Notes: generated from the letters alone by a model not told the origin. Counted from the first letter of the stretch, positions 7,762 through 16,881 are shown. The stretch: 48,187 nucleotides of DNA from Opitutia bacterium (GCA_947453695.1 CANGHW010000026.1:1-48187); one strand, 5' to 3'. Numbers and translations: made by a program.

Positions 7762-10700
7762 ATGAACAACACGTCCGCCGCTGCGGCGACTGCGGGGTCC
7801 ACCGAATCGTTTGAATTTAAGCTCAACGGCGAGCGCGTGCGGGTCGCGGGAGTCGCGGCCACGACCACCCTGCTGGATTGGTTGCGGAGCAGCGGGCGCA
7901 CGGGGAGCAAGCAGGGCTGTGCGGAAGGTGACTGCGGGGCGTGCTCGGTGGCACTGGTGGACCGCGATGCGGCGGGAAAGCCGACCTATCGGGCGATCAA
8001 TAGCTGCATTGCGCTTCTGCCGATGTTCGCGGGGCGGGAAGTGGTCACCGTCGAGGGACTCGCCGGCGGAAACGGTGGCGGCGGCTGCAGTGGCAAGGGC
8101 GGTTGCCACGAAAAACTCCATCCGGTGCAGGGAGCGATGGTAGAGCACTTCGGCTCGCAGTGCGGCTACTGCACGCCGGGTTTCGTGATGGGAATGTTTG
8201 AGGGGTATTATCGCACCGGCGTGAAATCGCCGGCGGAGATCAACGACCAACTTGCGGGCAATCTCTGCCGGTGCACGGGCTACCGACCGATTCGCGATGC
8301 GATGGCGGCGGCGTTGGCGGAGCGAGATGGGGCGCACGGCGCTGCAGGGGGCGATTCTTTTGCGGAGCGACTCAAGGCACCGGTCGTGGCGCCGGGTTGG
8401 GTGAACTATCAGGGGGACGGCGAGCAGTTTTTCCGGCCGACGACGCTGGCGGAGTTGTGGGCGCTGCAGGCGGCGCATCCGACGGCGAAGCTGGTGGCGG
8501 GCGCGACCGAGATCGGCGTGGAGCTCAATAAGAAGTTTAAGAAATTCCCGGTGCTGATCTCGACCGAAGGCGTGCGAGAGCTGACGGGGATCGTTGAAAC
8601 GCTGCAGGTGTGGCGCATCGGTGCGGGCGCGACGCTCACGGCCATCGAGGAAAAGGTGGCGCCGGAGTATCCCTCGCTCGCGAAGATGCTGCGGGTGTTT
8701 GCGGCGCGGCAGATCCGCAATCGCGCTACTCTGGGTGGCAATATCGCGACGGCCTCGCCGATTGGCGACAGCGCGCCGGTGCTGATGTCGCTCGATGCGA
8801 TGCTCGTGCTGTCGACTGCGAATGGCGACCGCACGGTGGCGCTGGCAGATTTTTTCTCGGGCTACCGGCAGACGGTGCTGGGCGCGGGCGAAGTCATCCG
8901 CGAGATCGTGTTGCCGCGGGGCGGTCCGGCGGCAGGACTGACGCGACGGATGGACTTTGTGAAGGTGTCCCATCGTGTGGAACTGGACATCAGCATCGTG
9001 GCGGGGGCGTTCAGCGTGGACCTCGACGCGGATGGCGTGGTGCGCGCGGCGCGACTCGCCTATGGCGGCGTGGCGGAGCGCACGAAGCGCGCGCTCAAGG
9101 CCGAGGCGGCTTTGGTGGGCAAGCGATTGGATGATGCTGTGGTGCGCGACGTGTTGCGCGCCGAGTTTACGCCGATCGACGATGTCCGCAGCGGCGCGGC
9201 GTATCGACGCGGGCTCGTGGTGTCGTTGTGGGAAAAATTTGTGGCCGGCGAGACGAGCCTCGTGCACGACGAGGCGGTGTGGTTTGCGGCGAGCTCGCCG
9301 TGGACGGTGGCCGATGAAACGCGCCAGCTGAGGCACGATAGTGCGGTCGGTCATGTGACGGGCGCGGCGCGCTATGTGGACGACACGGCGCAGCGGCGAC
9401 CGATGCTTGAGGTCTGGCCGGTGATGGCGCCCCATGCGAGGGCGAAGATCCTGCGCCGCGATGCGACGAAGGCGCGGCAGGCGCTGGGCGTGGTGGCGGT
9501 GTTGCTGGCGGAGGACGTGCCGGGTGAAAATAATTCAGGACCGGTGCGGCACGACGAGCCGCTGTTTGCGACGGACGAGATTTTGTTTCACGGTCAGATT
9601 GTGGCGCTGGTCGTCGGCGAATCGGTGAAAGCTTGTCGCGCGGCGGCGGCGCTGGTGGAGGTGGAGTATGCCGCCTTGCCGGCGCTGGTGGGCATTCCGG
9701 CGGCGGTGGAGGCAGGCAGCTATCACACGGAGCCGCATCGCCTCACGCGCGGGGATTGTGCGGCGGCGCTGGTGGAGGCGCCGGCGAAGGTTGAGGGGGA
9801 ATTTTCTTTTGGCGGCCAGGAGCATTTTTACCTCGAGACGCACGCGGCGTGGGCCGAGGCGGGTGAGGACGGCGCGGTGACGGTGAATTCCTCGACGCAG
9901 CATCCCTCGGAGATTCAGACGATCGTCGCGGAAGTGCTGCATGTGCCCCGCAATAAAGTCGTCGTGCAGGCCCCGCGGATGGGCGGCGGCTTTGGCGGCA
10001 AAGAGACGCAGGGAAACGCGTGGGCGGCCTATGTCGCGCTCGCCGCGACGAAGACCGGACGGCCCGTGCGCGTGCAACTCGACCGCGACGTGGACATGAG
10101 CCTCACGGGTAAGCGGCACCCCTTCCACGCGAAGTTCTCCGTGGGCCACGATCGCGACGGAAAGCTCCTCGCGGCGCACATCGAGCTCACGTCGGACGGC
10201 GGCTGGTCACTCGACCTTTCGCAGCCGATTTTGGACCGCGCGCTTTTTCACCTCGATAATGGTTACTACCTGCCCGCGGTGGATTTTACGGGACGCGTGG
10301 CGAAGACGCACACGACCTCGCACACGGCGTTTCGCGGCTTCGGTGGGCCGCAGGGTATGCTCGTGATTGAAGAAATCGTGGACCGCGTGGCGCGAGCTTG
10401 CGGACTGGCGCCGGAAGTCGTGCGCGAGCGCAATCTCTATCACGGCACCGGCGAGACCAACCGGACGCATTATCGGGAGGACATCGGCGACAATCGCCTG
10501 CAAGCGATCTGGGCGCAGGCGAAAGCGGAGTCGAAGTTTGTCGAACGTCGTGCGGCGCTGGCGGCTTGGAATGCTTTGCACCCACGGGTGAAGCGCGGAC
10601 TGGCGATCACGCCGCTAAAGTTCGGGATTTCGTTTACTTTGACGCATTACAACCAGGCCGGCGCCTACGTGTTGATCTATGCCGATGGCTCGGTGCAGGT

Positions 10701-11592
10701 GAACCACGGTGGCACGGAGATGGGCCAGGGGCTCTACGCGAAGATGCTGGGGGTCGCGATGCGGGAGCTGGGCGTGAAGGCGGAGTCGATCCGCGTGATG
10801 GCCACGGCAACCGACAAAGTGCCCAACACCTCGCCGACCGCGGCGTCGAGCGGAGCGGACCTCAACGGCATGGCGGTCGCGGCGGCCTGTGTGACGCTGC
10901 GCGAGCGGCTCGCGGGCGTGGCGGCGCAATTGCTGGGGACGACGGCGGAGCAGGTGGAGTTTGCCGGTGGAGAAGCGTGCGTGCGCGGGACGGCGACGAA
11001 GGTGCACTTCGCGCAGGTATGTGCGAAGGCGTATCTTGATCGGGTGAGTCTGGCGGCGACTGGCTTCTACAAGACGCCGGGCATCCAGTGGGACTGGAGC
11101 ACGTCGTCAGGGCGGCCGTTTCATTATTTTGCGTGCGGGGCGGCGGTGGCCGAAGTGGAAGTCGACGGCTACACCGGTATGAGCCGCGTGCGGCGCGTGG
11201 ACATCGTGCACGACGTGGGCAATTCCCTGAACCCGGGCATTGACCGCGGGCAAATCGAAGGCGGCTTCGTGCAGGGCATGGGCTGGCTCACGAGCGAGGA
11301 TCTCAAGTGGGACGCCAAGGGGCGGCTGCTTACGCACAGCGCGAGCACGTATCAGATCCCGGCGATCAGCGACGCGCCGATGGAGTTCAACGTGACGCTA
11401 CTGAGCAACGCGACGCAGCAGGGGACGATTCATGGCAGCAAGGCCGTGGGTGAGCCGCCGCTGATGCTGGCCTTCGCGGTGCGCGAGGCACTGCGCGACG
11501 CAGTGGCGAGTTTCGGGTCGGCAGGAGGACAGGTGCCGCTGGCGTCACCGGCGACAGGCGAGGCGGTGTGGGCGGCGATTCAGGGGCGATGA
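7762..11592 (+). CDS. xdh: Xanthine dehydrogenase, single-chain (FeS-FAD-molybdopterin)
   Basis: Oxidises hypoxanthine and xanthine to urate. The 1276-residue polypeptide joins all three modules that most bacteria encode separately. The first 2Fe-2S cluster is Cys53, 58, 61 and 82; the second is Cys134, 137, 169 and 171 (CGYCTPG...LCRCTGYRP). The FAD domain spans about 205-520 (LVAGATEIGVELNKK, TLGGNIATASPIGD). The molybdopterin domains span about 535-1276. They carry GGQEHFYLET, GGGFGGKET (the bovine Glu802 position), TAFRGFGGPQG (bovine Arg880) and GEPPLMLAF (bovine Glu1261), so purine specificity is expected. A Gly-rich insert with two extra Cys (about 102-116) interrupts the FeS domain. 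No XdhC-type maturation gene is adjacent. Its stop overlaps the next start. Confidence 0.95.
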   Translation: MNNTSAAAATAGSTESFEFKLNGERVRVAGVAATTTLLDWLRSSGRTGSKQGCAEGDCGACSVALVDRDAAGKPTYRAINSCIALLPMFAGREVVTVEGLAGGNGGGGCSGKGGCHEKLHPVQGAMVEHFGSQCGYCTPGFVMGMFEGYYRTGVKSPAEINDQLAGNLCRCTGYRPIRDAMAAALAERDGAHGAAGGDSFAERLKAPVVAPGWVNYQGDGEQFFRPTTLAELWALQAAHPTAKLVAGATEIGVELNKKFKKFPVLISTEGVRELTGIVETLQVWRIGAGATLTAIEEKVAPEYPSLAKMLRVFAARQIRNRATLGGNIATASPIGDSAPVLMSLDAMLVLSTANGDRTVALADFFSGYRQTVLGAGEVIREIVLPRGGPAAGLTRRMDFVKVSHRVELDISIVAGAFSVDLDADGVVRAARLAYGGVAERTKRALKAEAALVGKRLDDAVVRDVLRAEFTPIDDVRSGAAYRRGLVVSLWEKFVAGETSLVHDEAVWFAASSPWTVADETRQLRHDSAVGHVTGAARYVDDTAQRRPMLEVWPVMAPHARAKILRRDATKARQALGVVAVLLAEDVPGENNSGPVRHDEPLFATDEILFHGQIVALVVGESVKACRAAAALVEVEYAALPALVGIPAAVEAGSYHTEPHRLTRGDCAAALVEAPAKVEGEFSFGGQEHFYLETHAAWAEAGEDGAVTVNSSTQHPSEIQTIVAEVLHVPRNKVVVQAPRMGGGFGGKETQGNAWAAYVALAATKTGRPVRVQLDRDVDMSLTGKRHPFHAKFSVGHDRDGKLLAAHIELTSDGGWSLDLSQPILDRALFHLDNGYYLPAVDFTGRVAKTHTTSHTAFRGFGGPQGMLVIEEIVDRVARACGLAPEVVRERNLYHGTGETNRTHYREDIGDNRLQAIWAQAKAESKFVERRAALAAWNALHPRVKRGLAITPLKFGISFTLTHYNQAGAYVLIYADGSVQVNHGGTEMGQGLYAKMLGVAMRELGVKAESIRVMATATDKVPNTSPTAASSGADLNGMAVAAACVTLRERLAGVAAQLLGTTAEQVEFAGGEACVRGTATKVHFAQVCAKAYLDRVSLAATGFYKTPGIQWDWSTSSGRPFHYFACGAAVAEVEVDGYTGMSRVRRVDIVHDVGNSLNPGIDRGQIEGGFVQGMGWLTSEDLKWDAKGRLLTHSASTYQIPAISDAPMEFNVTLLSNATQQGTIHGSKAVGEPPLMLAFAVREALRDAVASFGSAGGQVPLASPATGEAVWAAIQGR

Positions 11593-12257
11593 GGTGGCGG
11601 TTCAGATTGTGTGTTCTACTTTTTGTGGCGTGCGGTGTGAGTGCGCGTGCCGGCCCATCTGACAGCGAATACTATTTCCCGAAACTCGGGGTGACCTCGT
11701 TTGACACCTTCGATTTCAATCGGGGAGCGGGCGTTCTCAGTCGTCTGCGTGAACCGTCGTTGTTCATGCTAGAGTATCGTGCAGCGGCCGAGTGCTACCG
11801 CTTGACCCTTTTGCCGACGTGGGAACCACCGCTCTGCATTCGGGTGACGTTTGCAACGGATGGATCGGCGGCGGCCAGATTGAAGATCATGAGTCGTACT
11901 CCTGGGGCTGGATTGCTCGTCGAAAGAACAGTGCTTTTGTCGCCGGAGGTTGCAGAAGGAGTGCGCGCCGCCTTCAAGGGAACTTCGTTTTGGAACGCTT
12001 CTCCCGTCGGAGTCGGAGTGGAGATCGATGGAACCCATTGGATCATCGAGGCGCTTGCGAAGGAAAAGTATCATGTCACGTCTCGACCGAATATCGGTGA
12101 AGGGGCAGTGCGCGAAGCGGGAACGCAGCTCTTGGGGATTTTCGGCGGAATGAAGGCGGTCTACAAACCCTACTACGACGATCTGATCGCAAGATGGAAG
12201 CAGGCGGACCAACGAATCCGTGACGAACAGGAGCGGATGATTTCGCTGCTCCCGTAG
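11589..12257 (+). CDS. Small secreted protein of unknown function
   Basis: Family not recognised. The 222-residue product begins MRWRFRLCVLLFVACGVSARA, a convincing Sec signal with an Ala-x-Ala end, then a mature region with no obvious motif and an Arg/Glu/Asp-rich helical tail. The start is the ATG that overlaps the xdh TGA (ATGA at 11589-11592), so it appears translationally coupled to xanthine dehydrogenase. Base composition is lower in GC than the surrounding enzymes. A periplasmic or secreted partner for a cytosolic purine enzyme has no evident rationale, so the coupling may be incidental. Confidence 0.75.
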   Translation: MRWRFRLCVLLFVACGVSARAGPSDSEYYFPKLGVTSFDTFDFNRGAGVLSRLREPSLFMLEYRAAAECYRLTLLPTWEPPLCIRVTFATDGSAAARLKIMSRTPGAGLLVERTVLLSPEVAEGVRAAFKGTSFWNASPVGVGVEIDGTHWIIEALAKEKYHVTSRPNIGEGAVREAGTQLLGIFGGMKAVYKPYYDDLIARWKQADQRIRDEQERMISLLP

Positions 12258-12316
12258 ATTCGGACGGCCGTCGGTGCGACGACGGGTAGTCGCGATTTGC
12301 CTGTCGTGCTGAAGGG

Positions 12317-12341
12317 AGCGCGGGCTGAGGCTCCGCGCTAC
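12317..12341 (-). repeat. REP-like hairpin, GCGCGGGCTGA type
   Basis: AGCGCGG / CCGCGCT arms around a short loop, followed on the plus strand by CTAC (GTAG heading the hairpin on the minus strand). It lies between the convergent ends of the secreted-protein gene and the S9 peptidase gene. A variant occurs at 27705-27732. Confidence 0.65.
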
Positions 12342-12345
12342 GGCG

Positions 12346-14463
12346 TCACTTCACCCAGCGCTTTAGCCAGCTGTGGACTTCGCCATACCAGAAGACGGAG
12401 TTCTGGGGTTTGAGGACCCAGTGGTTTTCGTCGGGGAAGTAGACGAGGCGGCTGGAGACGCCCTGGCCTTGGAGGGCGGCATAGAACTGGAGCCCTTGGT
12501 CGACGGGGACGCGGTAGTCTAGTTCGCCGTGGATCACGAGGGTGGGGGTCTTGAAGTTCGCGGCGTGGGTCATGGGGTTTTGCGCGTCGTAGGCGGGCGT
12601 CTTTTTCCACGGGGTGCCGGCCATCGCGGCGTCTTGCCAGAAGACGGCGGAGTCGGAGGCGTATTGGGTGTCGAAGTCGGTCACGCCGGCGTGGCAGACG
12701 ATCGCTTTGAAGCGGTCGGTATGGCCGCAAACCCAGGCGGCGAGGTAACCGCCGTAACTGCCGCCCATGGCGGCGGCGCGGGTGGCGTCGACGAAGGGAT
12801 ATTTTTTCGCGAGGAAATCGGTGGCGAGGAGCACGTCTTCGAAGGGCTTCTCCCCCCAGGCGCCGTCGATCGAGGCGACGTATTTCTCGCCGAAGCCGGT
12901 GGAACCGTGGCGGTTGACCCAGGTGGCGATGTAGCCGGGGGCGGTGAAGACGTGGGCGTTCCAGCGCGGGGCCCAGGAGTCGCCGATCATGGTCTGGGGG
13001 CCGCCATGCATGAGCTGGATGAGCGGGTATTTCTTGGTGGTGTCGAAGGCGGGCGGATAGATGAGCCAGCCGGACACGGTGTCGCCGCCGGCGCCCTTGA
13101 ACGAGTAGGGCTCGACTTTGCCGAGGTCGAGGGAGGCGAGGAGGGTGGTGTTGAGGTGAGTGCGCTGGGCGGTGTTGTCGGTCGCGAGATCGAGAGCGAA
13201 GATCTCGTCGGGGCGGGAGAAGGTTTGGTTGAAGAAGTAGAGTGACTGGGCGCCGACGTTGAGGGCGGAGCTGGTGCCGGCGGCGAAGCGCTCGGTGGGC
13301 TTGGCCGCGGAGTCGGCGGCGGTGAGGCTGAAGACACGCGTGTAGCCGCGGTCTTCGGCGAGGAAGAAAATGGTGCGGCTGTCGGCGGACCATTTCCAGT
13401 CCTGCGGGGAGAGGTCGGCGCCGCCGAGGGTGAGTCGCTCGGTGCGACCGGTGGCGACCTGATGGCGCATGAGGCGCGTGAAGGCGGAGAGGAGATTGGG
13501 GCCGGTGCGGCGGCCGAAGAGGAGGGACTGGCCGTCGGGGGAGAAGACGGGGTTGTTGTCGGAGCCGGCGGGGTTGTCGGTGGTGAGGTTTTTCCACGGC
13601 GTGGCCGGGGCGTCGACGGAGAGGAGATATACGTCGGTGTTTTCACCGGTGGTGAAGGGCGGGGGCGTGGTGCCGACGGAGAGAGCGATGGATTTGCCGT
13701 CGGGGGAGAGGTCGAACTGGGCCTCACCGTCGAAGCGGAAGCGACGGTCCCAGCGCGGGGTGAGGTCGGTGACTTTCTTGGTGGCGAGGTCGACGACCAT
13801 GAGACGCGAGGCCTGGCCGTCGGTCTGCCAGGAGTCGAAGTAGCGGTAGACGCGGTTTTCGGTGACCTTGGCGGTGACCTTGGAGTCTTTTTGTTTCTTC
13901 AACTCCTTGCGGAGGGCGTCGAAGTCGGTGCCGAGCGTGGGCAGAGTGCGGGTGGCGAAGAGGACGCGTTTACCGTCGGGGAACCAGCGCGGTGACGAGA
14001 TCGGGAGCGGAAGCTCGAGGATTTTCTCGGGTTCGCCGCCGTCGGTGCGGAGCACGTAGAGGGACGGAGTTTCGTCGGTGCCGCGTTTCGAGATAAAGGC
14101 GAGGCGGCGGCCGTCGGGGGACCATTGGGGGGAGGAGTCGGTGCTGTCGGCGGTGGTGAGCGGGCGGGCGACGGCGCCAGGCGCGGTGTCGAGAAGCCAG
14201 AGGTGGGTGACGGAGTTGTTTTTCTCGAGGGAGTAATCCTGAACGGTGAAGACGAGGCGCGAGCCGTCAGGAGAGAGATCGAGGCCGCCAGCGCGGCGGA
14301 TGGACCAAAGGTCCTCTGGGGTGATGGGGCGAAGCTTGGGAGCGGCCGCGGGTTCGGCGGCGGAGAGGAACGACGCGGCGGTGACGAGCGCAAGGACGGC
14401 GAAGAGGGTGCGCCGGAGAGAGGGCGAGAACGAAAACTGGAGGGACGGAGAGAGGGAGGGCAT
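12346..14463 (-). CDS. S9 family prolyl oligopeptidase / dipeptidyl peptidase, secreted
   Basis: Serine peptidase acting on short peptides, probably periplasmic. The 705-residue precursor has an N-terminal signal (about residues 17-36, ending SFLSAAE). A beta-propeller of WD40-like/TolB repeats follows (LSPDGSRLVF, WSPDGRRLAF, FSPDGQSLLF). Then comes an alpha/beta-hydrolase domain with GGSYGGY (Ser569), GELDYRVP (Asp649) and DENHW (His681). All three catalytic residues are present. It sits 30 nt behind a NUDIX hydrolase on the same strand, so co-transcription is likely. Exact specificity (acylaminoacyl-peptidase versus dipeptidyl peptidase) cannot be told. Confidence 0.93.
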   Translation of the reverse strand: MPSLSPSLQFSFSPSLRRTLFAVLALVTAASFLSAAEPAAAPKLRPITPEDLWSIRRAGGLDLSPDGSRLVFTVQDYSLEKNNSVTHLWLLDTAPGAVARPLTTADSTDSSPQWSPDGRRLAFISKRGTDETPSLYVLRTDGGEPEKILELPLPISSPRWFPDGKRVLFATRTLPTLGTDFDALRKELKKQKDSKVTAKVTENRVYRYFDSWQTDGQASRLMVVDLATKKVTDLTPRWDRRFRFDGEAQFDLSPDGKSIALSVGTTPPPFTTGENTDVYLLSVDAPATPWKNLTTDNPAGSDNNPVFSPDGQSLLFGRRTGPNLLSAFTRLMRHQVATGRTERLTLGGADLSPQDWKWSADSRTIFFLAEDRGYTRVFSLTAADSAAKPTERFAAGTSSALNVGAQSLYFFNQTFSRPDEIFALDLATDNTAQRTHLNTTLLASLDLGKVEPYSFKGAGGDTVSGWLIYPPAFDTTKKYPLIQLMHGGPQTMIGDSWAPRWNAHVFTAPGYIATWVNRHGSTGFGEKYVASIDGAWGEKPFEDVLLATDFLAKKYPFVDATRAAAMGGSYGGYLAAWVCGHTDRFKAIVCHAGVTDFDTQYASDSAVFWQDAAMAGTPWKKTPAYDAQNPMTHAANFKTPTLVIHGELDYRVPVDQGLQFYAALQGQGVSSRLVYFPDENHWVLKPQNSVFWYGEVHSWLKRWVK

Positions 14464-14493
14464 GAGGAGGGAGAGGGCGGGGAACGAGCGTGA

Positions 14494-15057
14494 TCAGGAT
14501 GGGCGGTGCGTAAGGAGTCCGAGGGTGTCGAGGGTGAGGTAGAAAAGGGCGATGTGATTGGCCTGAGAAAATTCGCCGCGGCGGATGAGGTCGAGCGTAG
14601 CGGGAATGCTGTGCCAGGCGCACTCGATGGCCTCGCTGGCGTCGAGCTGGGGCGGAGCGGTGATGGCGGTGTCTTCGGCGAGGTAGGCGTGGACGCGGTT
14701 GGTCTGGCGGGCGGGGTTGGGAAACGGCGAGGCGATGTGGCGCCAGCGCGGGGCGGTGGCGCCGGTTTCTTCGCGAAGCTCGCGCTGACAGGCGACGAGC
14801 AGGTCTTCGCCGGGATCAGCCATGCCGCCGGGAAGTTCCCAAGTGAAGGCGTCGCCGGGATAACGATATTGGCGGACGAGGAGGAGGTGATGATCGCGGT
14901 TGAAAGCGACGGCGTGGACCCACTCGTGTTCCTCGAGGACGTAGAAGGGGTCGAGGATTTTGCCCGGGGCGATCTCGACGCGGTCGGCGCGGAGGCGGGC
15001 CCAGCGATCGCGGATGATGTCGCGGGTGGAGAGGCGGGTCCAGCGGGTGGGTTTCAT
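14494..15057 (-). CDS. NUDIX hydrolase, ADP-ribose pyrophosphatase-like
   Basis: Hydrolyses a nucleoside diphosphate linked to another moiety. The 187-residue protein contains a perfect Nudix box from Gly78 to Ala100: Gly78, Glu84, Arg92-Glu93 and the Glu96-Glu97-Thr-Gly end. The preceding VHAVAFNRDHHLLLVRQYR is typical of ADP-sugar pyrophosphatases (NudF type). It is cytosolic and likely the first gene of a two-gene unit with the S9 peptidase. Substrate is not decided by the motif. Confidence 0.92.
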   Translation of the reverse strand: MKPTRWTRLSTRDIIRDRWARLRADRVEIAPGKILDPFYVLEEHEWVHAVAFNRDHHLLLVRQYRYPGDAFTWELPGGMADPGEDLLVACQRELREETGATAPRWRHIASPFPNPARQTNRVHAYLAEDTAITAPPQLDASEAIECAWHSIPATLDLIRRGEFSQANHIALFYLTLDTLGLLTHRPS

Positions 15058-15192
15058 GTGGCGGCGAGAGAGGAGTAGAAGAAGGGACGGGAGTATTTAC
15101 CTCAGATTTCGCGAATGGCGCGGATAATTTTTATGGCGGGAAGAGGGAGGTTGGGCGTTGCGATGGCGGGGTGAATTCGCAAGCAAAGGGGC

Positions 15193-16251
15193 ATGGCGAA
15201 CACCTTTGCGTTTATCTCTGATGGAGAGCTTTGGGTGAGCGCGAACGGTCAGCCACCGCAGATTGTTGACAACGAGTTCGCGTCAAAATATCCCGCCGAC
15301 CCTGTGACGGGAGAGCCGACGCGATGTATTTACGGCGGGGTGACAAGAGGCCGCGATGAGAGTGAGATTATTTTCGCGCTCTTTTTCGGTGGAAGGGGCG
15401 GCGTGTATGAGCGTCGCCTAGACAGTGGTGACGAACGTCGAATCATCCGTAAGAACCATGCGCATGTTCAGCATATGGACCGGCATCCGCTGACCGGCGC
15501 GTTAATTTACTCGTTACGAGCTGAGCAGGGCACTGTCCGTTTGAGTTTGAACCAAGTTCTGGATGGAGTCGGTCGGGAAGTCACTGAAGGAGATACACGC
15601 GATGATGCACCTACGTGGGTGCAGGGAAAGGAAAGCACAATAGTCTACCAATCCACCGGCCTGGCGAGGGACAGCCGGGGCAACGTAGTCGAAGCGAGCC
15701 CATGCGAAATTATTGAACTTGATCTGCACTCGACCGAACTGAGGACGCTTATCTCCGACGACCGTCACGATCTCCTCGAGCCGCATAAACTGGCTGATGG
15801 TTCATTGTTTTTCATTCGTCGGCCCTATAGATCGAGATCGATCGTCCGGTGGTTTCCTTTGTTTGCTGTAGCGCTGTTCCCGGTGCGTATCGCTTTCATG
15901 GCGGGATTTTGTCTCAAGGTCATATGGCGCCTCATTTTTAATCGGCCCGCGGTCGCTGACGTCCACACGTCCGATCCAGATCTTAAACGACTGGTCTGGT
16001 GGTCGCGATTGTTCCATGATGACGCTCTGGCGCAACGGCGCGGAACTGTGCCGAAATCGTGGCAGCTCATCCGACGGGCGGCGGATGGGAGCGAAACGGT
16101 GGTGGCCAAGGCGGTGCTCGGCTACGATGTCGCGTCGGATGGATCAGTGATTTTCACGGACGGGCGAGCGATCTATCGCTGTGTGCCGGGTGGAAAACCG
16201 GAGAAGGTGTTGGACTATTTTCCGATCGAGAAAGTCACGGCGTTGGATTGA
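15193..16251 (+). CDS. Hypothetical membrane-anchored protein
   Basis: Family not recognised. The 352-residue protein has an N-terminal half reminiscent of TolB/WD40-like beta-propeller strands (FAFISDGELWVS, SEIIFALFFGG, HPLTGALIYSL) without firm motifs. A single hydrophobic segment (about 222-245, FPLFAVALFPVRIAFMAGF) follows, then a cytoplasmic or soluble tail with two further propeller-like strands (GYDVASDGSVIFTDG). There is no signal peptide. Its 3' end overlaps the convergent DUF2306 gene by 17 nt. GC content is visibly below that of its neighbours. Confidence 0.75.
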   Translation: MANTFAFISDGELWVSANGQPPQIVDNEFASKYPADPVTGEPTRCIYGGVTRGRDESEIIFALFFGGRGGVYERRLDSGDERRIIRKNHAHVQHMDRHPLTGALIYSLRAEQGTVRLSLNQVLDGVGREVTEGDTRDDAPTWVQGKESTIVYQSTGLARDSRGNVVEASPCEIIELDLHSTELRTLISDDRHDLLEPHKLADGSLFFIRRPYRSRSIVRWFPLFAVALFPVRIAFMAGFCLKVIWRLIFNRPAVADVHTSDPDLKRLVWWSRLFHDDALAQRRGTVPKSWQLIRRAADGSETVVAKAVLGYDVASDGSVIFTDGRAIYRCVPGGKPEKVLDYFPIEKVTALD

Positions 16252-16858
16252 GTGGCGCGGTCGGACGGAGCGTGACCCACTCGACGAAGAGGAGGTTGGG
16301 CACCCAGCAGAGCCAGGCGATGGCGGGATAGAAATCTTCGAAACGCAGGCCGGAGAGAAAGCCGAGCAGGAGGTAGAGGCGCAAGGTGACGGCGGCGAAG
16401 GTGAGGGCGAAGTTGCGGACCATCCACGTGCGGTGAGCGACGAAGCGGCGGGCTTTGGCCGCGACGACGGCCATTACGCCGGTGAAGATCCAGAGGACGG
16501 CGAGGAGGCCGAAGCCGTAGTGAGAGACGAGGCCGCCATACGAGTGGTGGGCGAGCAGGAGGCCTGAGATGCCGCCTACGCCGACGCCGGGCACAAGGTA
16601 AGCGTAACCGAGGGCGCGGTGCAGGCGGGGACGGGCGGCGCGGAGAGAGTCGAGGAACTGGAGAGGCCCGAGGAGCAGGGCGAGGGCGGAGGCGACGGCG
16701 TGGGTCGTGATAAGGGCGCGGTGTCGGTCGAAGGCGGCCACCATGTCGGGATGAACCGGGACGCGTTGGGTGCCATTGCTATAGGCCCAGACGGCGTAGC
16801 CGGCGACGCCGACGCTCAGGAGAAGTGTGGTGGCGAAGGACCATGAGCGGAGTTTCAT
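16235..16858 (-). CDS. DUF2306 family membrane protein
   Basis: A 207-residue integral membrane protein with about five to six transmembrane segments and the DUF2306 pattern: HRALITTHAVASALALLLGPLQF (start of helix 2), RLHRALGYAYL, and FVAHRTWMVRNFALTFAAVTLRLYL near the C-terminus. The conserved His and Arg residues in these segments are typical. The function of the family is unknown. It follows the CPBP-ProA gene by 51 nt on the same strand, with a degenerate hairpin between them. Confidence 0.85.
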   Translation of the reverse strand: MKLRSWSFATTLLLSVGVAGYAVWAYSNGTQRVPVHPDMVAAFDRHRALITTHAVASALALLLGPLQFLDSLRAARPRLHRALGYAYLVPGVGVGGISGLLLAHHSYGGLVSHYGFGLLAVLWIFTGVMAVVAAKARRFVAHRTWMVRNFALTFAAVTLRLYLLLGFLSGLRFEDFYPAIAWLCWVPNLLFVEWVTLRPTAPLNPTP

Positions 16859-16881
16859 GGACGGATGCGAAAGTGAAGGAT

